Assembly (NCBI RefSeq): GCF_938045205.1
Contig: NZ_CALIMY010000004.1
Coordinates: forward strand, 1-13,254
Reading direction: 5' to 3'
DNA: 13,254 bases
Source: an uncultured Campylobacter sp.
GTDB lineage: Bacteria; Campylobacterota; Campylobacteria; Campylobacterales; Campylobacteraceae
Shown here piece after piece: positions 5,778 through 12,962 of this stretch. The notes under the pieces are model-generated. The model ran no database searches, had not been told where the DNA came from, and was given only the letters and a program-made list of their open reading frames with translations. Each line of letters starts with the position of its first letter. Position 1 is the first letter of the stretch. The translations under genes and the position numbers were made by a program.

Positions 5778-8024
5778 ATGAAAATTTTCGGCATAATCGC
5801 AGGAATTTTAATCCTGCTTATAGTAGGCGCAGGCTGCCTATTTTTCAGCGATTTTGGCAACAATCTTACCAAGCCTTACATAGAAAATTTGATCAAAGAA
5901 AAAAGCGGCCTTGACGTGAAGCTCGATAAATTCGATCTAAATTTCGGCGATTTGGATATTAGCGCCAACGTAAATGATGCTGCGAGCGTAAACGTAAAGG
6001 GCAAATACTCGCTTTTTGCGCGCTCTTTCGATCTTAGCTACGATGCAAATGCGCACGATCTAGCCAAACTCGGCATAAAAATGGACGAAGAGCTAAGCCT
6101 TAAAGGGCAAATTTTAGGCGATCTTAGCAAATTCGGCATCAACGGCAGCGGGCGGATTTTTGATAGCAACGTAAAATTTTTAGCAAATTTAAAAGACCTT
6201 AAGCCGCTTGATCTGCAAATCGACGCTAAAGCTCTAAACGTCGAAAAAGCCCTTGCCGTGGCTTCTCTGCCAATCTACGCCAAAGGAAATATCGACGTTC
6301 TCTCAGATATCAAGGCTAGCAGCGGCGGCGCAGAGGGCAACGCAAGTATCAAAAGTTCAAATTTGATCCTAAACGAATCTGCGTTTAAAGATATGAATAT
6401 CTCCATCCCAAAGGGCGTGCAGATCACGCTAAACTCGGATATCACGGCGCAAAATGACGTCCTGCGAGCAGCAAGCAAGATTGATTCGACTCTGGGCAAG
6501 ATCAGCGCCGAAAAGTCGGAATTTGATCTAAAAAATAAAACTTTAAACTCAGATTTTAATCTAAATTTGCCCGATTTAGCGAAGCTTGAAAGCCTTATCG
6601 GGCGCAAAATTTTGGGCGATGTTAAAGCAAACGGAAATTTAAAGACCGATTTTTCTACGCTTGAGCTTTCAAACTCGCAAATTTCGGCGTTTAAAGACGC
6701 GCTTAAAGCGGATGCGGAGGCCAAATTTGACCTGAAAAACAAAAACGGCGAGCTGTCCGCAAAGCTAAATGCAAACGATCTAGCCGCGCTGCAAAACGTC
6801 CTGGGAGTGAAGCTGCAAGGCAAGGCAAACGGCGAGCTTAACGCGGCTTTAGCGCAAAATGAGCTTAAAAATCTAAACTTAAATTTAAACGCGATGGGCG
6901 GCAACCTGAATGCGAGCGGAAATTTAAGCGATCTAAAGCTTAAAGCGAGCAATCTAAATCTGGCTGTGCTTTCGGCTCTGTTTTACGGCAACGCGATCGG
7001 AAACGGCACGATAAACGGCGATGCGAAGTTAAGCTTAAAGGACGGCATCAACGGCACGGCGCAAATTTCGCTCGCTAACGGCGTAATTTTTAAGAAATTT
7101 TTAGACGGCGTGACGGGCAAGAACTTCCCGAGCGATCTAAAAGCGGACGCGCAGGCGCAGACAAATATCAAAAACTCAGTCGCGACCTTTAGCGCTAGCG
7201 CAAACTCCGATCTGGCGCAGCTTCAAAGCTTAAACGGCACTTATGAGCTTAAAAACAAAGCGCTTAAGGCAAACTACGCACTGCTGATCCCGAGTCTGCA
7301 GCGACTCGAGTTTTTCTTAAATCGCAGACTAAACGGCAAGATCGCCGCGACGGGCGAGCTTTCGCATGACGGCAAGAGCCTGTTTGCGACCATAAATTCC
7401 AAGATCGCGGGCGGCGAGCTAAACGGACAGATCGCGGGCGATGAAGCGAACTTTAAAATCCAAAATTTTATCGTCAAAGAGCTTACGACGCTTCTAAATA
7501 TCGATCATGTTTACGACGGCATGGGCAATGCAAATCTTACGTATAATACAAACTCGCACAGCGGAAAATTTGACGCGATCATCAACAACGGCCGCCTTCC
7601 TAGCGGCGGATTGATCGATAAAATCGGCAAAATTTTAGGCCGCGATCTAGGCGGCGAGGTCTATAACGACGCCAAAGTAAACGGCACGATCAAGCAAAAT
7701 TTGATAAATTTTAACGCCGATATGAGCGCGCAAAAAAGCAAGCTAAACGTAACGGACGGCACGCTGGATAGTAAAACGGGCGCAATTTCGGTGCCGGTTA
7801 AGGCAAACATCGAAAAAACCGATCTTGAAATAAACATCACCGGCACGATTAAAGAGCCGAAATACAATATCCAATCGGACTATCTAAAGGGCAAACTCGA
7901 CAAGCAGATCGGCAAGGGCATCGACAAGCTTTTCGGCGTGAAAAAGGACGATAACAGCAGCAAAAACGACGCTAAAAAGGAGCAATCAGACGCGATTAAA
8001 GGGCTGATCAATGGGCTGTTTTAG
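5778..8024 (+). CDS. AsmA-like envelope protein with repeated beta-groove modules
   Basis: The 748-residue product has one N-terminal membrane segment (residues 3-23) followed by a long periplasmic part rich in Asn, Ala, Leu, Lys and alternating beta-strand patterns. The C-terminal ~150 residues resemble the AsmA-family C-terminal region: GxLPSGGLIDKIG, a T-x-G-T segment, VPVKANIE, then ITGTIKEPKYNI and a short amphipathic tail. At least three internal units share an [FY]-[DE]-L-K-N-K start and an L-x-G-x-x-x-A-x-G-x-L end (about residues 249-289, 317-356, 489-529). AsmA-like proteins are thought to carry phospholipids across the periplasm in a continuous beta groove, which suggests a role in outer-membrane lipid supply here. 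VGAGC at residues 16-20 resembles a lipobox only loosely. AAGGGGA supports the start. As far as I recall, C. jejuni also has a periplasmic protein gene beside groES. The family assignment rests on architecture, not a search. Confidence 0.75.
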   Translation: MKIFGIIAGILILLIVGAGCLFFSDFGNNLTKPYIENLIKEKSGLDVKLDKFDLNFGDLDISANVNDAASVNVKGKYSLFARSFDLSYDANAHDLAKLGIKMDEELSLKGQILGDLSKFGINGSGRIFDSNVKFLANLKDLKPLDLQIDAKALNVEKALAVASLPIYAKGNIDVLSDIKASSGGAEGNASIKSSNLILNESAFKDMNISIPKGVQITLNSDITAQNDVLRAASKIDSTLGKISAEKSEFDLKNKTLNSDFNLNLPDLAKLESLIGRKILGDVKANGNLKTDFSTLELSNSQISAFKDALKADAEAKFDLKNKNGELSAKLNANDLAALQNVLGVKLQGKANGELNAALAQNELKNLNLNLNAMGGNLNASGNLSDLKLKASNLNLAVLSALFYGNAIGNGTINGDAKLSLKDGINGTAQISLANGVIFKKFLDGVTGKNFPSDLKADAQAQTNIKNSVATFSASANSDLAQLQSLNGTYELKNKALKANYALLIPSLQRLEFFLNRRLNGKIAATGELSHDGKSLFATINSKIAGGELNGQIAGDEANFKIQNFIVKELTTLLNIDHVYDGMGNANLTYNTNSHSGKFDAIINNGRLPSGGLIDKIGKILGRDLGGEVYNDAKVNGTIKQNLINFNADMSAQKSKLNVTDGTLDSKTGAISVPVKANIEKTDLEINITGTIKEPKYNIQSDYLKGKLDKQIGKGIDKLFGVKKDDNSSKNDAKKEQSDAIKGLINGLF

Positions 8025-8030
8025 CCCATT
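8010..8030 (+). terminator. Hairpin across the stop codon of the AsmA-like gene
   Basis: AATGGGCT (8010-8017) pairs with AGCCCATT (8023-8030) over a 5-nt loop: 8 perfect base pairs that enclose the TAG stop (8022-8024). No U tract follows. It may stabilise the 3' end or reduce read-through. Confidence 0.35.
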
Positions 8031-8073
8031 CGCTCCCATTTGACGTTTGGAATTTATGGATACTGCTAAACGA

Positions 8074-8112
8074 GCGCGAGATTTAAAATTTTGAAATTTT
8101 GAAATCTCGCGC
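8074..8112. terminator. 11-bp stem-loop downstream of the AsmA-like gene
   Basis: GCGCGAGATTT (8074-8084) pairs perfectly with AAATCTCGCGC (8102-8112). The 17-nt loop holds AAAATTTT repeats that can extend the stem. It lies 50 nt past the stop codon and is followed on the plus strand by AGTTTAAATTTT, a weak U-rich tail. It is the most plausible terminator of this transcript. Confidence 0.5.
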
Positions 8113-8230
8113 AGTTTAAATTTTAAAATTTTATGCAGTTTAAAATTTAGAATTTTGCACTTGCCGGCGTAGCCGAAGCCTAAAAATTTTAAAGCAGGAC
8201 GCGCACTGCTTATCAAAATTTTAAATCTCG
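8077..8230. repeat. 16-bp inverted repeat bounding an AT-rich segment
   Basis: CGAGATTTAAAATTTT at 8077-8092 recurs as its exact reverse complement at 8215-8230. Inside lie a second AAATCTCG arm (8103-8110), two GCAGTTTAAA words (8111 and 8135), and a small AAGCAG/CTGCTT hairpin (8192-8211). The hairpin is followed on the minus strand by a short T tract and may end the transcript from the 8412-9047 gene. No target-site duplication or transposase is visible. The rest of 8025-8411 holds no supported gene. Confidence 0.5.
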
Positions 8231-8411
8231 TTTCGGTCTGTATTTTAATGACGCTCTGAATTTATCGCCGTAAGCTTATCCTGCTTGCGTCGCCGCTATC
8301 TGCGATAAATTACGCGGCGCAAGCCTAGCGTCTTTTAAAGTGCTTTGTATCGATGCTGCGCGCCGTGTTTTCAGGCTATCCGATGCTACTTAAAATTCCG
8401 CGGCGCAATGT

Positions 8412-9047
8412 TTATTGCAGTTGGCGCCATGCTTGATAAAATTTGCACGCCATTATCGCAAGAAAAATGAGCGTAAAAGCTCCAAATATCGTAGCTGTAA
8501 ATTTATCATCCGTCGTAGCGTATTTGTCATATCTGAATTTCATCAGATACTCGCGTTGCGGCGGATCTATGCTTGCATTGTAATCCAAAAATAAAACTTG
8601 ATATGCCGTGCCGCGACCCTGAAACGGAAACGGACGGCTTTGATACCAAGCTTTAACTCGCTTGCCTTCCAGCCATTCGTATGCGATTAGCGAGATAGAA
8701 GGCTTGATATTTACGCCTTGCCACTCGTCCGCTCCTGAGCGCTTAAAATTAGCTTCAACAATTGCCGCATTGAGCAAAATTTTATTTTTATAAAAGTAGG
8801 TTAAGTTATCCGTATCGCCATTTAAAAAGACTTTGATAAATTTGCGCTCGTCCGTAAAAATCTGCATATATTCGCGCCCATCATCGCTTCTGACATCCAT
8901 GATTATTCCATTTGCGATTTTCAGATCATCTAAGCTTTTCGGATTCAAGCTAAAAAGAAATCCGTACCACATTGCCGCCAAATAAAATGCGATCATAAAT
9001 AGATCGAACTTGCGATCTAAGTTATACCAAATTTCGCCGAGCTTCAT
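8412..9047 (-). CDS. Two-helix membrane protein of unknown function
   Basis: I do not recognise this family. The 211 residues form a hydrophobic segment at about 17-34 (FMIAFYLAAMWYGFLFSL), a ~145-residue soluble middle, and a second helix at about 184-203 (TIFGAFTLIFLAIMAC). The likely topology is both ends in the cytoplasm with a periplasmic domain, or the reverse. The middle alternates strands and charged turns (IIMDVRSDDGREYMQIF, FIKVFLNGD), which suggests a beta-rich domain loosely like DUF3592-type proteins, but I cannot support that assignment. No strong ribosome site precedes the ATG. It starts 52 nt after the upstream lipoprotein gene on the same strand, so the two are probably co-transcribed and perhaps translationally linked. 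Confidence 0.75.
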   Translation of the reverse strand: MKLGEIWYNLDRKFDLFMIAFYLAAMWYGFLFSLNPKSLDDLKIANGIIMDVRSDDGREYMQIFTDERKFIKVFLNGDTDNLTYFYKNKILLNAAIVEANFKRSGADEWQGVNIKPSISLIAYEWLEGKRVKAWYQSRPFPFQGRGTAYQVLFLDYNASIDPPQREYLMKFRYDKYATTDDKFTATIFGAFTLIFLAIMACKFYQAWRQLQ

Positions 9048-9099
9048 CGATCATTACATTGTAAGTTTCGCTGCAAGATACGGAATTTCACGGCTTTTA

Positions 9100-9729
9100 T
9101 TATCGCGGGCTATGCTGCATCGCAAGCGCCTCCATCGCCCCGACGGGCAGAAATAGCACTACGCCCACGATTACCACCGGTATAGCCACGATGATGCCTA
9201 GCGTATCCAATAGGGCGTTGCCCTCGCAGCGTTCAGGCCTAACCTCGATGTTTGCCGGGATCGGAGAGCGCAGCCTATCGCTTGGCTTCATTATTTCGCT
9301 AAGATTTTTGATCTGTACGACGCGCGCATCGAAGTAGAAAATCGCTTCTATCTCGCCCTTTTTCTCATCGATTTCGATGCGATTTGCTAGAGCTTTGATT
9401 TTGGCGACATCTGCACCAGCTGCGGAATTCAAAAATGCGCTGAAGCTACCGCGCGCCTCGCCGTTTTTAGCATCGGTTACTTCGATCTGCACAAACTCGC
9501 GCTTAAGCCCTTTGGCGTATCCGCCATCGTAAAATTCCGAGATATTCTTAAGCGACGAGCCGTTCGTTAGGACATAGCTGAGTTTCTCGCCTACGATGTA
9601 TTCTTTACCGTCGTTTACGAAAAATGCCGTGATTTTTTCGGGCGTTTCGTTAGCCCCAGGCACTACGTTTTGTTTGCACTGGCATCCCACAAGCAGGACG
9701 GCTAGTAAAACCGCGATAAATTTTTTCAT
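9100..9729 (-). CDS. Putative lipoprotein with a C-terminal hydrophobic segment
   Basis: The 209-residue product begins MKKFIAVLLAVLLVGC, a signal peptide with an LVGC lipobox, so Cys16 should be lipidated after signal peptidase II cleavage. The next residues are Gln and Cys, which would not retain it in the inner membrane by the E. coli +2 rule. The middle is a soluble domain of about 150 residues with alternating beta-strand character (VQIEVTDAKNG, IEAIFYFDARVVQIKN). Unusually, a second long hydrophobic stretch at about 175-197 (GIIVAIPVVIVGVVLFLPVG) is followed by only a dozen residues, so it could be anchored at both ends. AAAGGATCATC supports the start. No function is recognised. It sits upstream of the two-helix membrane protein gene, its likely operon partner. 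Confidence 0.8.
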   Translation of the reverse strand: MKKFIAVLLAVLLVGCQCKQNVVPGANETPEKITAFFVNDGKEYIVGEKLSYVLTNGSSLKNISEFYDGGYAKGLKREFVQIEVTDAKNGEARGSFSAFLNSAAGADVAKIKALANRIEIDEKKGEIEAIFYFDARVVQIKNLSEIMKPSDRLRSPIPANIEVRPERCEGNALLDTLGIIVAIPVVIVGVVLFLPVGAMEALAMQHSPR

Positions 9730-9862
9730 GATGATCCTTTAAAATTTTAAATTAGCGTATAAATTCCGCAGCCAAAGCTCTATCTTAAAAAATTTCAGCA
9801 GCGAAATTTTGCGCCGATACAATTTAGCCGTAGCCGGACTTAAATTTAACTCCAAACGCAGG

Positions 9863-10264
9863 CTACTTCAGTGCCGCTTTGACCGCCTCGCTTAGGCGCT
9901 TGCCGTCCACGCTTGAGCCGAGCGCTTCCTTGGCGGCCTTCATCACGCGCCCCATATCCTTTACGCCGCTCGCGCCGAGCTGCGCGATTAGCGAGCCAAC
10001 CTCTGCGGCAAGCTCGGCATCGCTTAGTTGCGCAGGCAGATAGGATGCGATGATCTCGATCTCGCCCTGCTCTTTTTGTGCCAGATCGTCGCGACCGCCC
10101 GCGCGGTACTGCTCCACAGAGTCGTTTCGGCGCTTGATCTCGCTTTGAAGTATGCTAAAGACGCGCTCGTCGCTAAGGCTGATGCGCTCGTCCACCTCGA
10201 CCTGCTTAAGCGCGGCGTTAAGCATCCGCAGGCTGTCTCTGCGGAAGTGATCGCCGCTTTTCAT
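9863..10264 (-). CDS. GatB/YqeY domain protein, N-terminus split off by a frameshift
   Basis: This open frame encodes 133 residues of a YqeY-family protein: RRDSLRMLNAALKQVEVDER, a helical core with QSEIKRRNDSVEQY, IIASYLPAQLSD, and the C-terminal VKDMGRVMKAAKEAL. YqeY resembles the tail domain of the GatB/Asp-tRNA amidotransferase subunit; it stands alone here, and its role is poorly defined (tRNA or translation related). The family normally has about 14 residues before the MK of this ATG, and they are encoded just upstream (MGVREQILEDIKK) behind a strong AAGGAG, but in another frame. The internal ATG at 10264 has no ribosome site of its own. The gene is therefore damaged, mis-sequenced, or rejoined by frameshifting. 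All other features look intact. It lies between the qNOR terminator and the lipoprotein gene (133 nt gap). Confidence 0.88.
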   Translation of the reverse strand: MKSGDHFRRDSLRMLNAALKQVEVDERISLSDERVFSILQSEIKRRNDSVEQYRAGGRDDLAQKEQGEIEIIASYLPAQLSDAELAAEVGSLIAQLGASGVKDMGRVMKAAKEALGSSVDGKRLSEAVKAALK

Positions 10265-10305
10265 CGCTTTTTAATGTCTTCTAAAATTTGCTCTCGCACA
10301 CCCAT
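10261..10305 (-). other. Out-of-frame N-terminal piece of yqeY, with frameshift at A5 run
   Basis: The ATG at 10305 follows AAGGAG (10312-10317) with 6-nt spacing and encodes MGVREQILEDIKKR, then TGA at 10261-10263. Moving to the -1 frame after the AAG codon (the A run is 10268-10272) gives GCG ATG and continues into the main frame as IKKAMKSGDHFRRD. This matches the family layout exactly, position for position with B. subtilis YqeY as I remember it. One extra A would restore a single 147-residue gene. The AAA AAG codons also form a partial -1 slippery site (T AAA AAG). Confidence 0.8.
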
Positions 10306-10338
10306 TTTTCACTCCTTGAGGTTAAAATTTCGGCGGTA

Positions 10339-10344
10339 ATTGTA
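10339..10344 (-). promoter_or_regulatory. Extended -10 promoter for yqeY
   Basis: The minus strand reads TTTGCTACAAT: a TACAAT hexamer with the TGn extension and upstream T-rich context typical of Campylobacter sigma-70 promoters. It predicts a start near 10332 and a leader of about 27 nt containing the AAGGAG. The lipoprotein and membrane protein genes downstream might use it by read-through. Confidence 0.45.
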
Positions 10345-10515
10345 GCAAATTTAAAATTTGGCTCGGGTAAATTTAAGAGGATGAAATTTTAAAATTTTAA
10401 AGATTGATCGCAATTTGCGGCTAAATTTAAAACTAGCCGCGGGTATCGTCTGCAGCAAAGACTCGCGCGCAGCTCCCCTTTGCGGAAAAAAGCTCGCGCG
10501 AAGCGCGCTAAATTT

Positions 10516-10551
10516 AAAAAGCCTCGCAAGAACATAAAATTCCTGCGAGGC
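10516..10551 (-). terminator. Rho-independent terminator of the qNOR gene
   Basis: On the minus strand GCCTCGCA (complement of 10544-10551) pairs with TGCGAGGC (complement of 10521-10528) over a 15-nt loop and is followed at once by TTTTTAAATTT. It lies 29 nt past the stop codon and separates qNOR from yqeY. A second small GCGCG/CGCGC stem lies at 10496-10508. Confidence 0.85.
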
Positions 10552-10580
10552 AAAGCGAGTAATTAAAGCCCGCGAAAGCT

Positions 10581-12818
10581 CTATTTGGTGCGTGAGAATA
10601 TCATTCGCACGATTTGAAGCAAGAAGCACACGCTTCCAACCAAAAAGATCGTATCGCCGATGATGCGCGCCCAGCGGAGCCCATAGAGGCTATCTTTTTG
10701 CAAAAATTCCGCGCTTCTTGCATACCACATACCAACGTCGATCGCCGCGAATGCCTGCAAAATTCCGACAGGCAATAGCGAAATCAGCACCATTAGAAGC
10801 AAACCTGCGTTAAGTGCCCAAAAGCCGATCTTCATCAGCGTATCGTCGAAGTTTTTGTCTTTGTAAATATACAGCGCCACGAGCCACACGAAGCCGAGCG
10901 CCAAAAAGCCGTATACGCCAAATAGCGCCGTATGAGCGTGTACCGCGGTGGTGTTTAAGCCCTGGATGTAAAATAGCGCAAGCGGCGGGTTGATCAAAAA
11001 GCCGAAAACGCCCGCGCCCAGCATATTCCAAAACGCCACGGCGATGAAGCAGTAAAGCGGCCATTTTAAACGCTTAGCCCAATCCTGCGCGAATTGAAGC
11101 TTGTAATAGTGAAACGCCTCCGAGCCCAAAAGCACCAAAGGCACGACCTCAAGCGCCGAGAAGCTCGCACCTACAGCCATTATCGGCGTAGTGGTGCCCG
11201 CAAAATAGAGGTGGTGGAAGGTACCAGGAATTCCACCGATTAGGAAAATCGACGCGCTAGCAATCGAGGTGTAGGTGGCAAATTTCTTGCTTACTAAGCC
11301 CAAGGATGCGAACACGAACGCCAAAGACGCCGTCGCGAAAACCTCGAAAAATCCTTCGACCCAAAGGTGCACGACCCACCAGCGCCAGTACTCCATCACA
11401 GGGATAGGCGAGCGCTGTCCGTAAAATAGTCCCGCGCCGTAAAAAAGCCCCACGGCGATGACCGAAGCGGTAAAAATCGCCAATAAATTCTTATCGCCCT
11501 CGGCTCTAAAGCCCGCGATAAAGCCGCGAAGCACGAGCACCATCCAGATCACAAGACCCACGAACAGTATCAGCTGCCAAATTCTACCGAGGTCTAAATA
11601 CTCATATCCTTGATGTCCGATCCAGAAACTGCTGCTTGGATCCATCTTGCCCGCAATCGCCATGTATTCGCCCGCGAAGCTGCCGACGACCAAGAAAAGA
11701 AGCGCGTAGAAAAGCACGTCCACGCCGAGCTTTTGAAATTTCGGATCCTTGCCGCCGTTGATGATCGGCGCCAGAAACAATCCCGCCGCCAAAAAGCCCG
11801 TAGCGATCCAGAAAATGGACGCCTGCACGTGCCAGGTGCGAGCTAGCGAGTAAGGGATATATTGCGAAATATCAAGCCCGAAAAAGGACTGACCCTCGAT
11901 CGTATAGTGCGCAACAAAGCCGCCGATGAAGGCTTGAAATGCAAACAACGCAATCGCTACGAAAAGGTACTTGCCGAGCGCCTTTTGCGACGGCGTAAGC
12001 GCTAAAGCGGCGATCGGATCGGCGTTTAGCTTCGCAGGAGCCTCGAAATCCTCGTCCTTTTTGCCGTAGAAATTTCCGAACCAAACCAACAAGCCGATGC
12101 CGGTAAGCAAAATAACGAGGCTTGCGATCGTCCAAACGACGTTTTCCGTGGTAGGGACATTGTCTATTAGCGGCTCGTGCGGCCAGTTATTGGTATAGGT
12201 CGCCTCTCCGCTCGGACGATCCGTAGAAACCGCCCACGCAGTCCAAAAGATGAAATCCACGAGCTCGGCGCGGTGTTGCTCGTTTGCGAGCGTGTTTTCC
12301 TTCATCGCGTAATCCTCGCGAAGCTTTTTAAAGCGCGGATCGTTTCCGAAAACGCCCATGTACTCGTCTTTTACGACCGCCATAGCCTTCAAGCGATCAT
12401 CGCTTAGTTTAACGGTGCCGTCTTTTACGGTGTTGGTGCGATACTCGGCCTTGGTAAGCGCCTTGATTTGCGCCTTTTGCTCATCGCTTAAAGCGTCAAA
12501 TTTCGCTCCGAAGCGCTCCTGCGCCTTGATATCCATAAACGCAACCAGCTCCTTATGCAGCCAATCTGCGCTCCAATCGGGCGCCTGATACGCGCCGTGA
12601 CCCCAGATCGAGCCCACCTGCATACCGCCGATGCTCTGCCAGGCCTCCTGTCCGCGGTAAATGCGCTCGGTGCTGATCAACTCGTTGCCGCTAGCATCGG
12701 TAAATTTTACCACCGGCGGAGACTGCCTATACACCTCGCCGCCGTAAAAACCCAAGAAACTAAAGCCCACGATGAGTACCGCTACAAGCGCCATCCAGAG
12801 CTTCTTGTACTCTCCCAT
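10581..12818 (-). CDS. norZ: Quinol-dependent nitric oxide reductase (qNOR)
   Basis: qNOR is an inner-membrane heme-copper-oxidase-family enzyme that reduces two NO to N2O with quinol as electron donor. The 745 residues fit the single-subunit type: an N-terminal helix (about 8-25), a periplasmic domain to about 225 with no CxxCH heme c site, then a catalytic part with about a dozen helices. The metal ligands are complete: His330 (TWHVQ) and His629 for heme b, His627 (HAHTALFGVYG) for heme b3, and His484, His535 and His536 with Glu488 (VVHLWVE, GTFHHLY) for FeB. The spacings 484-488-535-627 equal those I recall for Geobacillus qNOR (508-512-559-651). I start at the ATG at 12818, which AAAGGAG precedes by 5 nt; a GTG two codons upstream would sit on the ribosome site. 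It is transcribed alone, from an FNR-family-type promoter to a strong terminator. It serves NO detoxification or anaerobic respiration. Symbol norZ is the older name for qNOR; norB is also used. Confidence 0.96.
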   Translation of the reverse strand: MGEYKKLWMALVAVLIVGFSFLGFYGGEVYRQSPPVVKFTDASGNELISTERIYRGQEAWQSIGGMQVGSIWGHGAYQAPDWSADWLHKELVAFMDIKAQERFGAKFDALSDEQKAQIKALTKAEYRTNTVKDGTVKLSDDRLKAMAVVKDEYMGVFGNDPRFKKLREDYAMKENTLANEQHRAELVDFIFWTAWAVSTDRPSGEATYTNNWPHEPLIDNVPTTENVVWTIASLVILLTGIGLLVWFGNFYGKKDEDFEAPAKLNADPIAALALTPSQKALGKYLFVAIALFAFQAFIGGFVAHYTIEGQSFFGLDISQYIPYSLARTWHVQASIFWIATGFLAAGLFLAPIINGGKDPKFQKLGVDVLFYALLFLVVGSFAGEYMAIAGKMDPSSSFWIGHQGYEYLDLGRIWQLILFVGLVIWMVLVLRGFIAGFRAEGDKNLLAIFTASVIAVGLFYGAGLFYGQRSPIPVMEYWRWWVVHLWVEGFFEVFATASLAFVFASLGLVSKKFATYTSIASASIFLIGGIPGTFHHLYFAGTTTPIMAVGASFSALEVVPLVLLGSEAFHYYKLQFAQDWAKRLKWPLYCFIAVAFWNMLGAGVFGFLINPPLALFYIQGLNTTAVHAHTALFGVYGFLALGFVWLVALYIYKDKNFDDTLMKIGFWALNAGLLLMVLISLLPVGILQAFAAIDVGMWYARSAEFLQKDSLYGLRWARIIGDTIFLVGSVCFLLQIVRMIFSRTK

Positions 12819-12848
12819 TTTCACTCCTTTAACTGAAATTAGGAGAGA

Positions 12849-12854
12849 ATTCTA
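12849..12854 (-). promoter_or_regulatory. -10 element of the qNOR promoter
   Basis: TAGAAT on the minus strand lies 30 nt upstream of the ATG. With it as the -12 to -7 element, transcription starts near 12842, giving a 24-nt leader holding the AAAGGAG. Its distance to the TTGA-N6-TCAA box is exactly that of a class II activator promoter. No -35 box is seen, as expected for an activated promoter. Confidence 0.6.
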
Positions 12855-12876
12855 CCCATTTAAATTTCTATAAGCA

Positions 12877-12890
12877 TTGAGGCTCGTCAA
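12877..12890 (-). promoter_or_regulatory. FNR/NnrR-type operator upstream of qNOR
   Basis: The minus strand reads TTGAC-GAGC-CTCAA, a TTGA-N6-TCAA inverted repeat of the kind bound by CRP/FNR-family regulators such as FNR, DNR and NnrR. It is centred at -41.5 from the predicted start, the class II activator position. An NO- or oxygen-responsive activator is likely; the C. jejuni NssR site (TTAAC-N4-GTTAA) is related but not identical. The regulator gene is not in the window. Confidence 0.65.
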
Positions 12891-12895
12891 TAAAA

Positions 12896-12910
12896 AGATA
12901 AAATTTATCT
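12896..12910. repeat. 15-bp palindrome upstream of the qNOR operator
   Basis: AGATAAA-A-TTTATCT is a perfect 7+1+7 inverted repeat lying 5 bp upstream of the FNR-type box. It is followed by the 8-bp palindrome GCTTAAGC (12911-12918). It could be a second regulator site at about -61 or the 3' end of the neighbouring transcript. Confidence 0.45.
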
Positions 12911-12962
12911 GCTTAAGCTGAAATTTATTAAAGTATACTGGAATAAGGTATTTTAGAAAATT

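Noticed and set aside
6275..6952. 225-residue minus-strand ORF inside the AsmA-like gene
   Set aside because: Its Ser/Phe/Leu-rich composition mirrors the Asn/Leu/Lys-rich plus-strand protein; no start signal was seen.
7986..8216. 76-residue minus-strand ORF across the AT-rich repeat segment
   Set aside because: It overlaps the end of the AsmA-like gene, is made of repeated KFKL-like words from AAATTT, and lacks a start signal.
8077..8230. Insertion sequence or MITE
   Set aside because: There are inverted repeats but no target-site duplication, no transposase, and no second copy in the window.
10581..12824. GTG start two codons upstream for qNOR
   Set aside because: The AAAGGAG would overlap or touch that GTG; the ATG at 12818 has correct spacing.
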